From contig JAULAW010000005.1 of NCBI GenBank assembly GCA_032654645.1, forward strand, positions 827,740-891,739: a stretch of 64,000 nucleotides of DNA. Direction: 5' to 3'. This document shows positions 8,168 to 17,158 of the stretch, piece after piece (the first letter of the stretch is position 1; each line of letters opens with the position of its first letter). A model generated the notes under the pieces. That model worked only from the letters and a program-made list of their open reading frames with translations, did no database searches and was not told the DNA's origin. This stretch comes from CAITJF01 sp032654645. Lineage in GTDB: Bacteria > Pseudomonadota > Gammaproteobacteria > Burkholderiales > Gallionellaceae. The position numbers were made by a program, and so were the translations under genes.

Positions 8168-10390
8168 CTACGTCAAAGCCGCTTGTCTTGCCTGGCTGTA
8201 CGCCAGATGTTGCGTTTCCTTGCTTACCGCGCGCTGGATCAGCGCCGGCACATCCAGTATCAGCGCCACCTCCCCGCTGCCGAGGATGGTCGAGCCGCTG
8301 ATGCCTTTGAGATTGCCGAAAAGTTTGCCCAGCGGCTTGATCACGGTCTGGAATTCGCCCCTCAGTTCATCCACCACCAGCCCCGCTTTTTGTCCGGCGT
8401 ATTGCACCACCACGATATTTTCGCGGCGCCCTGCCTTGCCCCGCTCGCAGAAGTGGTCGCGCAGGCGGATAAACGGCAACACCGTGCCGCGCAGGTTGAT
8501 ATAACTGCTTTCCCGGGCTTCCTGGCGTTCGGGCTCGCCGAGCTCGATACATTCCATCACCATGTCGAGCGGCACCACATAAGAGGCGTTGCCCACCTCC
8601 ATCAGGAAGCCGTCAATAATCGCCAGGGTCAGCGGCAGGCGGATTTTCACCGTGGTGCCGATGCCTTCGCGGCTGTCAATTTCCACCGTGCCGCGCAAGG
8701 CCTCGATGTTGCGCCGCACCACGTCCATGCCGACACCGCGCCCGGACAGATTGGTGACGGCTTCGGCAGTGGAGAATCCCGCCTCGAAAATCAGCCCATA
8801 TACATCCTGGTCGGTGAGCGTCTGGTTGGCCGTGACCAGCCCTTTTTCCAGCGCCTTGGCGAAGATTCTTTCGCGGTTCAACCCGCCGCCGTCGTCGCCG
8901 ACTTCCACCACGATGTTGCCGGATTCGTGGTAGGCGTTGAGATGCACCGTGCCTTGCGCCGGCTTGCCGCGCTGGCGGCGGATTTCCGCTTTCTCGATGC
9001 CGTGATCCATGCTGTTGCGCACCAGATGCATCAGCGGGTCGCCGATTTTTTCCACCACCGATTTGTCCAGTTCGGTTTCCGCGCCGCCGATAGACAACAC
9101 GATGTCCTTGCCGATGTCTTTGCTCACGTCGCGCACCACGCGGTTGAAACGGTTGAAGGTTTCGCCGATCTGCACCATGCGCAGTTGCAGGGCGCTGTCG
9201 CGGATTTCCTCGACCAGGCGCGACAAGGTGGAAGTCGCTTCGTGCAGCGCGGGGTCGCGGGTGCGTTGCGCCAGCAGGCTGGTCGAAGCGCCGGCGATCA
9301 CCATTTCCCCGACCAAGTTGATAAGCTGGTCGAGCTTGTCGGCCTGGATGCGGATCAGTTTGCTTTCCTGCGCCTTGTGCTCCTTGGCGAGTTTCTGTTT
9401 TCCCAGCGCCGCATTGATCAGTTCCGGCTGCACCACCCCCTGTTCTATCAGGATGTCTCCCAGCTTGGGTGCGGCGTCCTGGCTGAACTCGGTGCGCAAC
9501 TCCTCCTGCAGGCGCAACGCATCATCCAATTCCTTCCGGGTCAGGGAGCCGCAGTTGACCAGCAGGTCGCCGAGCTGAACCTTGTCCTCCGGCAAATCGC
9601 CGATGAGCCGGATGTATTCTTCAATGTGGCTGTGCGGCGGCAGGATGCGCAACGTGCAATCGTCGCGCACAAACTCGAATGCCCCTTCGATGGTTGCCTT
9701 GTCCACGTTGTCCCCATGGAAGGCGATTTCAAAACCCAGATAGCAGCTTTCCGCGTCCATGTCCGTTGCGGGTGGGATGGCATCGGGCAGGGTAACGATA
9801 TGGACGATTTTCCCCAGGCTGTCGAGATAGCGGATGAAGGCCAGCGGATCCATGCCGTTGCGCAGCACGTCCTGGTTGAAACGTAACGAGACATGCCAAT
9901 GGTCGCTTGCCGCTGTGTTGCCGGGCTGAGGCAACACAGACGTTTTGGGCTGGGGTTGCGCGGTCGCCGGAACGGTAGATGCCCGCTCTTTTGTTCCAGC
10001 CTGATAAGCCTTGAGCTGGTTGAGCAGCATGATGCCGGTGGATTCGGTTTCCTTGTCCGGTCGGGCGGTAGAATCGGCAGCAATTTGATCCACCAGCATG
10101 CCGATGTAGTCGCGGCAAGATAACAGCAAGGCGATCAGATCACCGTTTATCGGCACGTCACCGCCCCGCACCCGATCCAGCACGTTCTCCACCACATGGG
10201 TGAAGGAAACGATGCCATCGAGGCCGAACAGCCCGCCCGATCCCTTGATGGTATGGGCGGCGCGGAATATGGCATTGATCGCATCGTGGTCGTCCGGTGC
10301 GGATTCGAGGCCCAGCAGCGATTCCTCCATGGCTTCGAGCAGCTCGCGGCTCTCCATGATGAAAGTATGCAATGCCTGATCGAGTTCCAT
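8168..10390 (-). CDS. cheA: Chemotaxis histidine kinase CheA
   Basis: A 740-aa CheA. The P1 HPt domain has phospho-His46 in AAHTIKGSGG. The dimerisation domain begins near residue 345 (KLDQLINLVGEMV), the HATPase contains HLVRNSMDHGI and VGDDGGGLN, and the C-terminus is a CheW-like P5 domain (LTLAIIDGFLMEVG onward). Residues 170-340 are not a typical P2. They hold a region with SLRFNQDVLRNGMDPL and two copies of a GspE-N-like motif (LGDLLVNCGSLTRKELDDA and LGDILIEQGVVQPELINAA). The gene heads the signalling core between the STAS gene and the PAS-MCP. It phosphorylates the operon's receivers and CheB. Confidence 0.96.
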   Translation of the reverse strand: MELDQALHTFIMESRELLEAMEESLLGLESAPDDHDAINAIFRAAHTIKGSGGLFGLDGIVSFTHVVENVLDRVRGGDVPINGDLIALLLSCRDYIGMLVDQIAADSTARPDKETESTGIMLLNQLKAYQAGTKERASTVPATAQPQPKTSVLPQPGNTAASDHWHVSLRFNQDVLRNGMDPLAFIRYLDSLGKIVHIVTLPDAIPPATDMDAESCYLGFEIAFHGDNVDKATIEGAFEFVRDDCTLRILPPHSHIEEYIRLIGDLPEDKVQLGDLLVNCGSLTRKELDDALRLQEELRTEFSQDAAPKLGDILIEQGVVQPELINAALGKQKLAKEHKAQESKLIRIQADKLDQLINLVGEMVIAGASTSLLAQRTRDPALHEATSTLSRLVEEIRDSALQLRMVQIGETFNRFNRVVRDVSKDIGKDIVLSIGGAETELDKSVVEKIGDPLMHLVRNSMDHGIEKAEIRRQRGKPAQGTVHLNAYHESGNIVVEVGDDGGGLNRERIFAKALEKGLVTANQTLTDQDVYGLIFEAGFSTAEAVTNLSGRGVGMDVVRRNIEALRGTVEIDSREGIGTTVKIRLPLTLAIIDGFLMEVGNASYVVPLDMVMECIELGEPERQEARESSYINLRGTVLPFIRLRDHFCERGKAGRRENIVVVQYAGQKAGLVVDELRGEFQTVIKPLGKLFGNLKGISGSTILGSGEVALILDVPALIQRAVSKETQHLAYSQARQAALT

Positions 10391-10487
10391 TTGTTTTTCC
10401 TATTCGTTTTGCCGCGCCCGTTCCCTCACCTCAATCCTCTCCCGCAAGCGGGCGAGGAGGCAAACGAATCGCTACGCGAATTTCACT

Positions 10488-10811
10488 TTACCGCGATGCG
10501 CGCGGCATCATCACCGGGTCGCCAAAGTAGGATGCCATGTTGAATAAATCCAGCACCTCCAGCGTTGCCGGGCTGTGCGCTACCAGGCGCAACGGCCTGC
10601 CGGAATTGGCCGCTTCGCGCTTGGCCAGCAGCAGCAACTGGAATCCGGCAGTATCCATTTCGCTGACTTCGGACAGATCGATTTCAACTTCCCTGCCGCT
10701 ATCGAGGCAGCGCATCAATTCCCCCTTCATTTCGGCGGCATGGTAAATCGTCAATTCACCCGCCACGCGGGCGTGGCATACGCCATTGCTGGTTTCGATG
10801 CTGATCGTCAT
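10488..10811 (-). CDS. STAS-domain protein (anti-anti-sigma-like)
   Basis: A 107-aa single STAS domain. The SpoIIAA-type phosphorylation loop is readable as EVSEMDTAGFQLL, with Thr where most family members have Ser. STAS proteins of this size often sit in chemosensory or anti-sigma switch operons and bind an HATPase kinase or a CheA partner. Placed between the CheY-like genes and cheA, it probably tunes CheA or an unseen partner. No anti-sigma kinase is present in the window. The domain call is strong; the role is inferred. Confidence 0.85.
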   Translation of the reverse strand: MTISIETSNGVCHARVAGELTIYHAAEMKGELMRCLDSGREVEIDLSEVSEMDTAGFQLLLLAKREAANSGRPLRLVAHSPATLEVLDLFNMASYFGDPVMMPRASR

Positions 10812-10832
10812 GATGTTGTTCTCGCCCCCAAC

Positions 10833-11201
10833 TTACGGCATGACCAGTTTGGCTACGGCTGCCAGCATTTGCGCGGGCTGAAACGGTTTGACCACCCAGG
10901 CTTTCGCTCCCGCTGCTTGGCCTTCCTGTTTTTTCCCTTCCTGCGACTCGGTGGTCAGCATGATTACGGGAGTGAATTTGTAGGCCGGCATCTGTTTCAG
11001 GTTCTTTACGAAAGTGATTCCGTCCATATTGGGCATATTGACGTCGCTGATGACGAGGTGAACTTTTTGCCCGGTCAGCTTGGCCAGCGCATCCTTGCCG
11101 TCGCAGCCCTCGATTACCTCGTATCCGGCGCCGCGCAGCGCGATGCCAACCACCTGCCGCAGTGAAGCGGAATCGTCCACGATCATCACCGTCTTAGCCA
11201 T
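10833..11201 (-). CDS. CheY-like single-domain response regulator (1)
   Basis: A 122-aa stand-alone receiver. The acidic pocket is DD at residues 9-10, the phospho-acceptor is Asp53 in ISDVNMPNMDG, the Thr is in VIMLTTES and the conserved Lys is in VVKPFQP. There is no output domain. It is paralogous to the next gene upstream. The pair sits just before the STAS gene and cheA, so one is the motor or pilus-type output and the other may be a phosphate sink; which is which cannot be told. Confidence 0.93.
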   Translation of the reverse strand: MAKTVMIVDDSASLRQVVGIALRGAGYEVIEGCDGKDALAKLTGQKVHLVISDVNMPNMDGITFVKNLKQMPAYKFTPVIMLTTESQEGKKQEGQAAGAKAWVVKPFQPAQMLAAVAKLVMP

Positions 11202-11253
11202 TTTTCATCCCTCCGCAAAACATTTACCTGCAATGACCAACCACAAATTCCGC

Positions 11254-11622
11254 TTACGGCAACGCAAAACGCGTAACCATTTCCAGCAACTGATGCTTAT
11301 CGAGCGGTTTCGTCATCCATGCCTTGACACCCGCTTCCCGCGCCTGCTCGCGCGTGGATTTTATAAATCCGGTGGTGAGCATGATGATCGGCGCAAACTT
11401 GTGTACCTGAAGGGCTCTCACGGTTTTTACAAACGTGATGCCGTCCATGTTTGGAATATTGACGTCGCTGATGATGAGATGCACTTTCCGCCCATCCAGT
11501 TTGGACAGCGCTTCCCCGCCATCGCATGCCTCGATCAGCTCATACCCGGCTCCCCTCAGCACGATGCCGGCGAGTTGCCGCGTCGAGGCTGAATCGTCCA
11601 CAATCATGATGGTTTTGGCCAT
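11254..11622 (-). CDS. CheY-like single-domain response regulator (2)
   Basis: A 122-aa receiver with the same architecture as its neighbour: acidic DD at 9-10, phospho-Asp53 in ISDVNIPNMDG, Thr in IMLTTGF and Lys in MTKPLDK. Its divergence from the neighbouring copy lies mainly in helices 1 and 4, the usual partner-contact surfaces, so they may have different targets. It follows the MCP gene by 9 bp, which argues for co-transcription from the start of the operon. Confidence 0.93.
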   Translation of the reverse strand: MAKTIMIVDDSASTRQLAGIVLRGAGYELIEACDGGEALSKLDGRKVHLIISDVNIPNMDGITFVKTVRALQVHKFAPIIMLTTGFIKSTREQAREAGVKAWMTKPLDKHQLLEMVTRFALP

Positions 11623-11631
11623 GGCATTCCC

Positions 11632-12879
11632 CTAAAAGAAGGTGATATCCGATGCTTCCTGCGTTGCACCCGTCTTTTCGTTGCGGTGGTTGCGCCGCTG
11701 CTCGGCGGTGGTGTAGCCCAGTGCCATTTCGTTCAACCAGGCTTGGGCATCAATTGCCGGTGAGTCGCCGCCGCTATGCTCGGCAGAATATTGCTTGAGG
11801 CGGGCATGCAAGCCGTCGAGGTTGTCGCGCACATGAGCCAGTATCTGGCTGACCCGGTCCTGGAACTGGATATATACCAGCGTATCCGAGATTTCCTTGC
11901 GTATGCCCTCGCTTTCGCTGCGCAGCATTTCGGATGATTCGCTTAACCCGCTGGCGACTTCCTTGAAATTGCCCAACACCTTGTGTATGGTTTTTTCCGA
12001 CTCGGCCACCGTGCGCGCATCTTCTTCGCCGAATTTCTCTGCGGCAGCGATAACCGCCGTGATCGCCTTGTTGATGATATTGGCCTTCTCCGTCATTTTT
12101 TTGCCGGTATCGCTGGACAGGTTGGAAAGCTTGCGCACTTCATCCGCCACCACCGCAAAACCGCGCCCGGCCTCACCGGCGCGCGCCGCCTCGATGGCCG
12201 CATTGAGCGCCAGCAAATTAGTCTGAGAAGCAATTTCTTCCACATCGGTTGCCATTTTTTTCAAGTCGGCGGTATAAGCGATCAATTCGCGCACGTCCTG
12301 CACCATTACTGCACGCTCGCGCCGCGCCGCGTCCATCGAACGGTTGACGGCAACCAGATCGGCCTCGCTGCGGGACAACACCGACACTACGCTGCCGCCT
12401 TCCGCGCTTTCCCCATCGCCTGCGGCTTGTTGCGAAGCGGCTGCCGAAGCTTGCAGACGTCCGACAATAGCGGCGAAACGCGCCGCCAATTCGGTAATAC
12501 CCTCCTCGGTCTGGCTGCGCGCCGTCTCGATCTGTTTCACCCAGATCGGCGCTGCCTTGTCGCAAAATTGCTCCAGGCCGGCGATGCCGCCATGTTGCCG
12601 CAATGCCTGTTGGGCCTGCCCCAGCAAGGCCTCTGCCTGCTGCACCAGTTGCGCCAGCGCGGCACGCTGGCGGTACGCGCTGCCCCATGCGCATAATGCG
12701 GCGAACGCTGCCACGGCAAAGGCGAACTGGATGCTCGCGCCCCCCAGCCCCTCGCCCCCAAAAAAGGACACACCCAGCAGGGCGGCGATACCCGCGCCAC
12801 CGCTGGCCAGTGGCGATACCCATAGCCAAGCATCTGCATTTGCCCGCATGGTCATTTCCCCTTGGCTTATTCCAGACAT
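11632..12879 (-). CDS. Membrane-anchored methyl-accepting chemotaxis protein without a periplasmic domain
   Basis: A 415-aa MCP whose two N-terminal membrane segments (about residues 20-40 and 46-64) are almost adjacent, leaving essentially no periplasmic domain. A coiled region leads into the signalling hairpin, with the conserved tip ASQTNLLALNAAIEAARAGE. The receptor is therefore likely to sense an intracellular or membrane-derived signal, or to act as an adaptor for other receptors. The C-terminus ends in a disordered tail without a clear CheR-binding pentapeptide. It is the first gene of the chemosensory operon. Confidence 0.93.
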   Translation of the reverse strand: MSGISQGEMTMRANADAWLWVSPLASGGAGIAALLGVSFFGGEGLGGASIQFAFAVAAFAALCAWGSAYRQRAALAQLVQQAEALLGQAQQALRQHGGIAGLEQFCDKAAPIWVKQIETARSQTEEGITELAARFAAIVGRLQASAAASQQAAGDGESAEGGSVVSVLSRSEADLVAVNRSMDAARRERAVMVQDVRELIAYTADLKKMATDVEEIASQTNLLALNAAIEAARAGEAGRGFAVVADEVRKLSNLSSDTGKKMTEKANIINKAITAVIAAAEKFGEEDARTVAESEKTIHKVLGNFKEVASGLSESSEMLRSESEGIRKEISDTLVYIQFQDRVSQILAHVRDNLDGLHARLKQYSAEHSGGDSPAIDAQAWLNEMALGYTTAEQRRNHRNEKTGATQEASDITFF

Positions 12880-12977
12880 GATGTGCTCCCCGCAGCGTCA
12901 GTTAATCAACTGAGTGCATGGTGCCAGTCAGGACAACGCGGCGGTATAGGTAATTGCTGGTTTTGCTATCGGACTGC

Positions 12978-12989
12978 GGGGGGGGGGGG
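12978..12989. promoter_or_regulatory. Homopolymeric G12 tract upstream of the chemosensory operon
   Basis: Twelve consecutive Gs lie 99 bp upstream of the first gene of the operon, in the 175-bp intergenic region where its promoter should be. Tracts of this length are prone to slippage and can alter promoter spacing. No other long G run is seen in the window. Confidence 0.55.
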
Positions 12990-13021
12990 TAGGAATAATC
13001 CTATAAAAAACATTTGATCAC

Positions 13022-13048
13022 GTAGGGGCGTATGCCATACGCCCCTAC
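13022..13048 (-). terminator. Palindrome downstream of the NarL-type regulator
   Basis: A near-perfect stem (GTAGGGGCGTATG / CATACGCCCCTAC) starts 7 bp beyond the regulator's stop codon. No T-run follows, so it may be a REP-type transcript end or a Rho-dependent site rather than an intrinsic terminator. Confidence 0.55.
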
Positions 13049-13054
13049 ATGAAT

Positions 13055-13687
13055 CTATTCGATAAGGCTATGTTGCACGGCGTAGCGCACCAAGTCCGCG
13101 ACGCTGTTGAGGCTCATTTTTTCCATGAGGTGAGTTTTATGGGTGCTGACTGTCTTGTTGCTGATGCACAGTTTCGCGGCGATTTCGTTGACGGACATGC
13201 CGACAACAAGCAGGCGAAACACCTCCATCTCGCGGTCTGACAGCACGGTGTGAGGCAGTTGCAACTTCGTCGAGGTTGCGTCCAATGCTATCTGCTCGGA
13301 CAGAACCGGGTCCAGATATTTGCCCCCCGCGCTTACCTTGCGGATTGCTGCCAGGAGGCGCTCTGGCTCGCTGTCCTTGCAGATAAACCCCGATGCTCCG
13401 GCTTTAAGGGCGCGCATCGCGACTTGCGCATCGTTATGCATGGTAAAAACCAGGATGGGCAGCGATGCGCGGCATAACTTGACGCGCCCGATCAGGTCCG
13501 CGCCGCTGATGCCGGGCATGTTCATATCAAGCAATAACAGGTCAAATTCATGGTCGCGCACTTGTTGCAACACCTCTGCGCCGTTGACTGCCTGTCCAAC
13601 CAATGCAATATCCGATGCCAGCGCCAGGATTTGCCTGATTCCCTCGCGCACAATGGCATGATCGTCAGCAATCAAGAGGCGGATCAT
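13055..13687 (-). CDS. NarL/FixJ-family response regulator
   Basis: A 210-aa regulator with an N-terminal receiver (acidic DD at 8-9, phospho-Asp54 in LLLDMNMPGISG, Lys in the usual position) and a C-terminal LuxR-type HTH. The HTH shows LSDREMEVFRLLVVGMSV and the recognition segment ISNKTVSTHKTHLMEKM. Its start overlaps the stop of the sensor kinase gene by four bases, so the two are translationally coupled and form a cognate pair. DNA targets are not identifiable here. Confidence 0.95.
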   Translation of the reverse strand: MIRLLIADDHAIVREGIRQILALASDIALVGQAVNGAEVLQQVRDHEFDLLLLDMNMPGISGADLIGRVKLCRASLPILVFTMHNDAQVAMRALKAGASGFICKDSEPERLLAAIRKVSAGGKYLDPVLSEQIALDATSTKLQLPHTVLSDREMEVFRLLVVGMSVNEIAAKLCISNKTVSTHKTHLMEKMSLNSVADLVRYAVQHSLIE

Positions 13688-16344
13688 GGATTGTCTCCCT
13701 GGGTGTCGGTGAAAGTTTGTTTGTTGGGCACGACGAAGAATATCTGTGTTCCCTGCTGCGGCGCGCTGTAGATATTTACCACCCCGCCCAGCGCGATGGC
13801 GCGTTCGCGCATGCCGAGCAAGCCAAAAGACTTATGGTTGGAAATGGCCATGTAATCGAACCCCTTGCCGTTATCGTTAATGGTTACGGAAAAATTGTCG
13901 GCATCTTGCATGAGGGTGACTTCGACCTTGCTTGCTTCGGCATACCGGGCCGCGTTGGTCAGGGACTCCTGCACGATGCGGAATGCCGTCATGGCGAGAA
14001 TCTCGTCCAGGTTTATTCCTTCTTCCGGCGCATTTAGAACACAAGGCGTACCGCTATGCTTGATAAATTCATCGCACAACCATCGGATGGCTGGAACAAT
14101 ACCCATGTCCAGCGCAGCGGGGCGCAGATTGGTCACTACGTCGCGCGTGCATTGAATGGATTGGTCCAGCAGCCCGGTGATCCTTTTTATCTTCTCCTGC
14201 AAAGCATCATCGTGCTCGCCGAACTCGATGCGCAACAGCGCAACATTCATGCGTAATGCAGTCAGAATCTGGCCCAGCTCATCATGCAGCTCACGCGCGA
14301 TTCGTTTCCGCTCTTCTTCGCGCAACGCCTCGCTCTGCACGACCAGTTCACGCAATAATTTGCGCGATTGGTTGAGTTCCATATCAGCCTGCCTGCGCTG
14401 GGTGATGTCCTCGATGACTCCGATGTAATATTTGGCTGTGCCATCGGCATCGCGCAACAGGGAAACGGTCAGGTTGACCCACACCGATTCCCGGCTTTTG
14501 CACACATAGCGCACTTCGACGGAGAAGGCAGATATTGCATCCGCGAGTAGCTGCTGAAAGCAAGAGTCAAGCTCTGCCAGGTCGGCGGGGAATGTAATGT
14601 CCTGAAAGCTCAGCTTGAGCAGATCGTCGCGGGCATAGCCGACGATGCTGCATAATTTCTGGTTGGCCTGCCTGAAACAACCATCCATTGTGGCATGTAC
14701 TATGCCGACTGCCGCCTGTTCCAGGGTGCCGCGGAATCGGTCATCGCTTTCCCGCAATTTGGCTTCTTCGGCCTTCTTGCGCCAGGTGATGTCACGCAAG
14801 AACGCGACGAACTGTTGCGACTCGCGCATGAAGGTGGTGGACACCTCGATGTCGATCTCATGCCCATCCTTGTGGCGATGGCGCGTCTCGAACATATCGC
14901 TCCCTTCGGCGATGATCTTGGCGACATGCGCCTTCACCTCATCTACCGATTGTTCTTTCGCCTCCAGTTGGCTGATGTGCATCCCGACCAGTTCATCCGC
15001 CGTGTAGCCCGACATATCCGCGTAGGCCTGATTCGCGCCCAACAGATTGCCTTGTGTATCAGCCAGCCAAAAACCATCATGCGCGGTCTCGATGATTCTT
15101 TTTTGGAACGCATGCTCCCGCTCGATCAGATCGCTATCGGATAACCTGTCCAACATGCCGTTCAACGTATTGGCAAGTTCGCCAATCTCGCCGCCGACTG
15201 TTTCTGTCAGGCGGAAATGCCGGTTTCCCGCTGTGATCTCCCGTGCGGCATCGGTAATCCGTTTGAGCGGGGCGAAGGTTCGGCGCAGGACAAGCAGCAC
15301 AATGCTGCCGATCAGCAGCATCGCGATGAATCCACCGATGATGTGCCTGGCAGGTATCGCCATAATTTGCTTCTCTACCACGGCATCGGGCAGGTGATAC
15401 GTCAACAGCAGGAAACGCGCCGGATCGCCGGGGTCGAAATGAATTCGCTCGGACGCCAGATATTGAGTGCCCGTTTTTGTCGCGACGGCTTGCAGAGGAA
15501 GATGTTCCGGTGCCCGTGGATTGAACATCGTTTCGAGGAAAGGGAAATCCGCAGTGATGTTATCCTTGCTGCCCAGCTCAAACCCAAAGGATCGCCGCGC
15601 ATCGGGGTGCAGCAGGTATTCCCCGTTCATGTTGGTTATGTAAGCCAGAGCGCCTGCTGGCAGGCCCCGTGCGGCAGATGCCAGCAAATGGCTCGCTTCC
15701 ATATTGATCACTACCATGCCAAAAATTTGTCCGGACGGCGTAAAAACCGGTGTGGCCACACGCAATGTGGGTCGGTATGGCTTTTCTATAACACCCATTT
15801 CCTGATTGAGATTGAATTCGGAAAGATAGACCTCACCGGCGCGCAAACCCTTTGTGGCATTGAAATAGTCACGGCCACCTTTGGCTTGCAGCCTGTCCGG
15901 TGGCGTTATTTCAATTTTTCCTGAGTGATTGTCAATCCGAACCAGCTCGCGCCCGCCGTCGGCTACGCCGATGTAGCGCACCTGAAAGTATTCCGGACGC
16001 GCTGCGGAAAAGGCAGCGAAAATTTGCTGCAAGCGCGCTTTCCATCTTTCGCTGGTATCGCCATCGCGGGTGTCATAACCGTGGTTCAGCGCGGCGCGCA
16101 CAATGCCGGAAACGGGCGGGGTATTGGACAGAAACAACACATCCTGGCGCAGGGTATCGATCACCAGCTTCATCCGCGACTTCTCGGCGTGGAGCTCTTG
16201 CTCCAGATGGGCGCTCTGCTCGTTCAGATAAACATCGCGAATACGCGCGTTTTCGATAAACATCAACGCCATGGCGCCCGCGACCACAATGGCCAGAGCA
16301 GCGACGGTAATGCGCGTGGACAAGCGAAAGCTTGGCAATTTCAT
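13684..16344 (-). CDS. Cache-HAMP-PAS-PAS sensor histidine kinase (HisKA_3 type)
   Basis: An 886-aa membrane kinase. A membrane segment at about residues 12-30 is followed by a long periplasmic Cache-type domain (35-330, containing VRYIGVADGGRELVRID and FGMVVINMEASH), a second membrane segment (335-355) and HAMP. Two PAS domains follow (about 415-530 and 540-650). The NarL-type dimerisation motif is RIARELHDELGQILTALRMN, with an HATPase ending in DNGKGFD and FGLLGMRERA. Cache domains usually bind small organic molecules. It pairs with the overlapping NarL-type regulator downstream. Confidence 0.94.
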   Translation of the reverse strand: MKLPSFRLSTRITVAALAIVVAGAMALMFIENARIRDVYLNEQSAHLEQELHAEKSRMKLVIDTLRQDVLFLSNTPPVSGIVRAALNHGYDTRDGDTSERWKARLQQIFAAFSAARPEYFQVRYIGVADGGRELVRIDNHSGKIEITPPDRLQAKGGRDYFNATKGLRAGEVYLSEFNLNQEMGVIEKPYRPTLRVATPVFTPSGQIFGMVVINMEASHLLASAARGLPAGALAYITNMNGEYLLHPDARRSFGFELGSKDNITADFPFLETMFNPRAPEHLPLQAVATKTGTQYLASERIHFDPGDPARFLLLTYHLPDAVVEKQIMAIPARHIIGGFIAMLLIGSIVLLVLRRTFAPLKRITDAAREITAGNRHFRLTETVGGEIGELANTLNGMLDRLSDSDLIEREHAFQKRIIETAHDGFWLADTQGNLLGANQAYADMSGYTADELVGMHISQLEAKEQSVDEVKAHVAKIIAEGSDMFETRHRHKDGHEIDIEVSTTFMRESQQFVAFLRDITWRKKAEEAKLRESDDRFRGTLEQAAVGIVHATMDGCFRQANQKLCSIVGYARDDLLKLSFQDITFPADLAELDSCFQQLLADAISAFSVEVRYVCKSRESVWVNLTVSLLRDADGTAKYYIGVIEDITQRRQADMELNQSRKLLRELVVQSEALREEERKRIARELHDELGQILTALRMNVALLRIEFGEHDDALQEKIKRITGLLDQSIQCTRDVVTNLRPAALDMGIVPAIRWLCDEFIKHSGTPCVLNAPEEGINLDEILAMTAFRIVQESLTNAARYAEASKVEVTLMQDADNFSVTINDNGKGFDYMAISNHKSFGLLGMRERAIALGGVVNIYSAPQQGTQIFFVVPNKQTFTDTQGDNP

Positions 16345-16620
16345 GATGAAAACGGCCTCGTTTGTTTGACAGAATCTTGCTCTTCATAAGCAAGGTGCTG
16401 CCGATTGTTGCCCGGTCTGCGTGCGGTTGCCATGCCACAGTAGAACCCATCTGGCATTTTCCAGTCAAGCGCTGTGAGTATCTTCACGCAGTTCATCCTG
16501 ATCAGCGGAAAAACAGTATCAGCTTTTTTCCAGGTTGATTCAGCCTTGCCTGCGGGCTACCGGGTTATAATCGCCGCCAGCAAATTAATCATCAACGGAA
16601 TTTTTACCGGCAAACGCCAC

Positions 16621-17106
16621 ATGGACAAAAGGCAAAACGAAATGACACTAGGGCAGGGCAGTAAAACTTATGAAGTGGGTTTCTCGACAGATCAATTTCA
16701 ACATATATTCTATATAAGCTGCCCGGACGATGCTGATGCAAAAACATTTGCGCATGCTGTCTTTCATTATTACGACACTCCGGCCGAGTGGGGCAGGAAG
16801 CAGTGCATAACGGCTATCGCCGCGATTAACCCCAATAGTTGCATACCGGATTTTCTGCATATAGGTATGCAGGCAAAAGAAGTATTGGCAATGCCGGAAG
16901 AAAACGAGGAATCGCACAGGGCGGTCAGGAAATTGTTAAAGCAGGCCGTGGATGAAGGGTGCGTGCCGATGGCCATCTATGACGACGAAAATAAAACGAT
17001 GACTGTTTATGCGACAAAAAAACTGGAAGTGGCTCCGCAGGCCGGAGCGGCCAGCGTTGTAATGAATTTCAGCCTGTTTGGGGGGACGGCAGGCAGGACC
17101 CGGTAA
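16621..17106 (+). CDS. Uncharacterised protein, 161 aa
   Basis: Not recognised. The start at ATG 16621 is chosen because codons before it read as low-complexity intergenic sequence; ATG 16642 is an alternative with a weak AAGG upstream. The protein is soluble, with no signal peptide or membrane segment. Visible features are YEVGFSTDQFQHIFYISCP near the N-terminus, two isolated Cys, and a C-terminal Gly/Ala tail. It lies 52 bp upstream of the 438-aa gene in the same direction and may share its transcript. No function is proposed. Confidence 0.65.
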   Translation: MDKRQNEMTLGQGSKTYEVGFSTDQFQHIFYISCPDDADAKTFAHAVFHYYDTPAEWGRKQCITAIAAINPNSCIPDFLHIGMQAKEVLAMPEENEESHRAVRKLLKQAVDEGCVPMAIYDDENKTMTVYATKKLEVAPQAGAASVVMNFSLFGGTAGRTR

Positions 17107-17158
17107 CTGTTGTTGAGTTGAAGCATAAGAACAATATCAATAATCGGAGAGCATTTGT

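Noticed and set aside
263..16259. Long plus-strand open frames opposite the chemosensory genes (for example 263-1264, 1676-3049, 5695-7008, 8183-9886)
   Set aside because: They are antisense to well-supported genes, have His/Arg/Gln-rich composition typical of reverse-frame readings, and show no family similarity.
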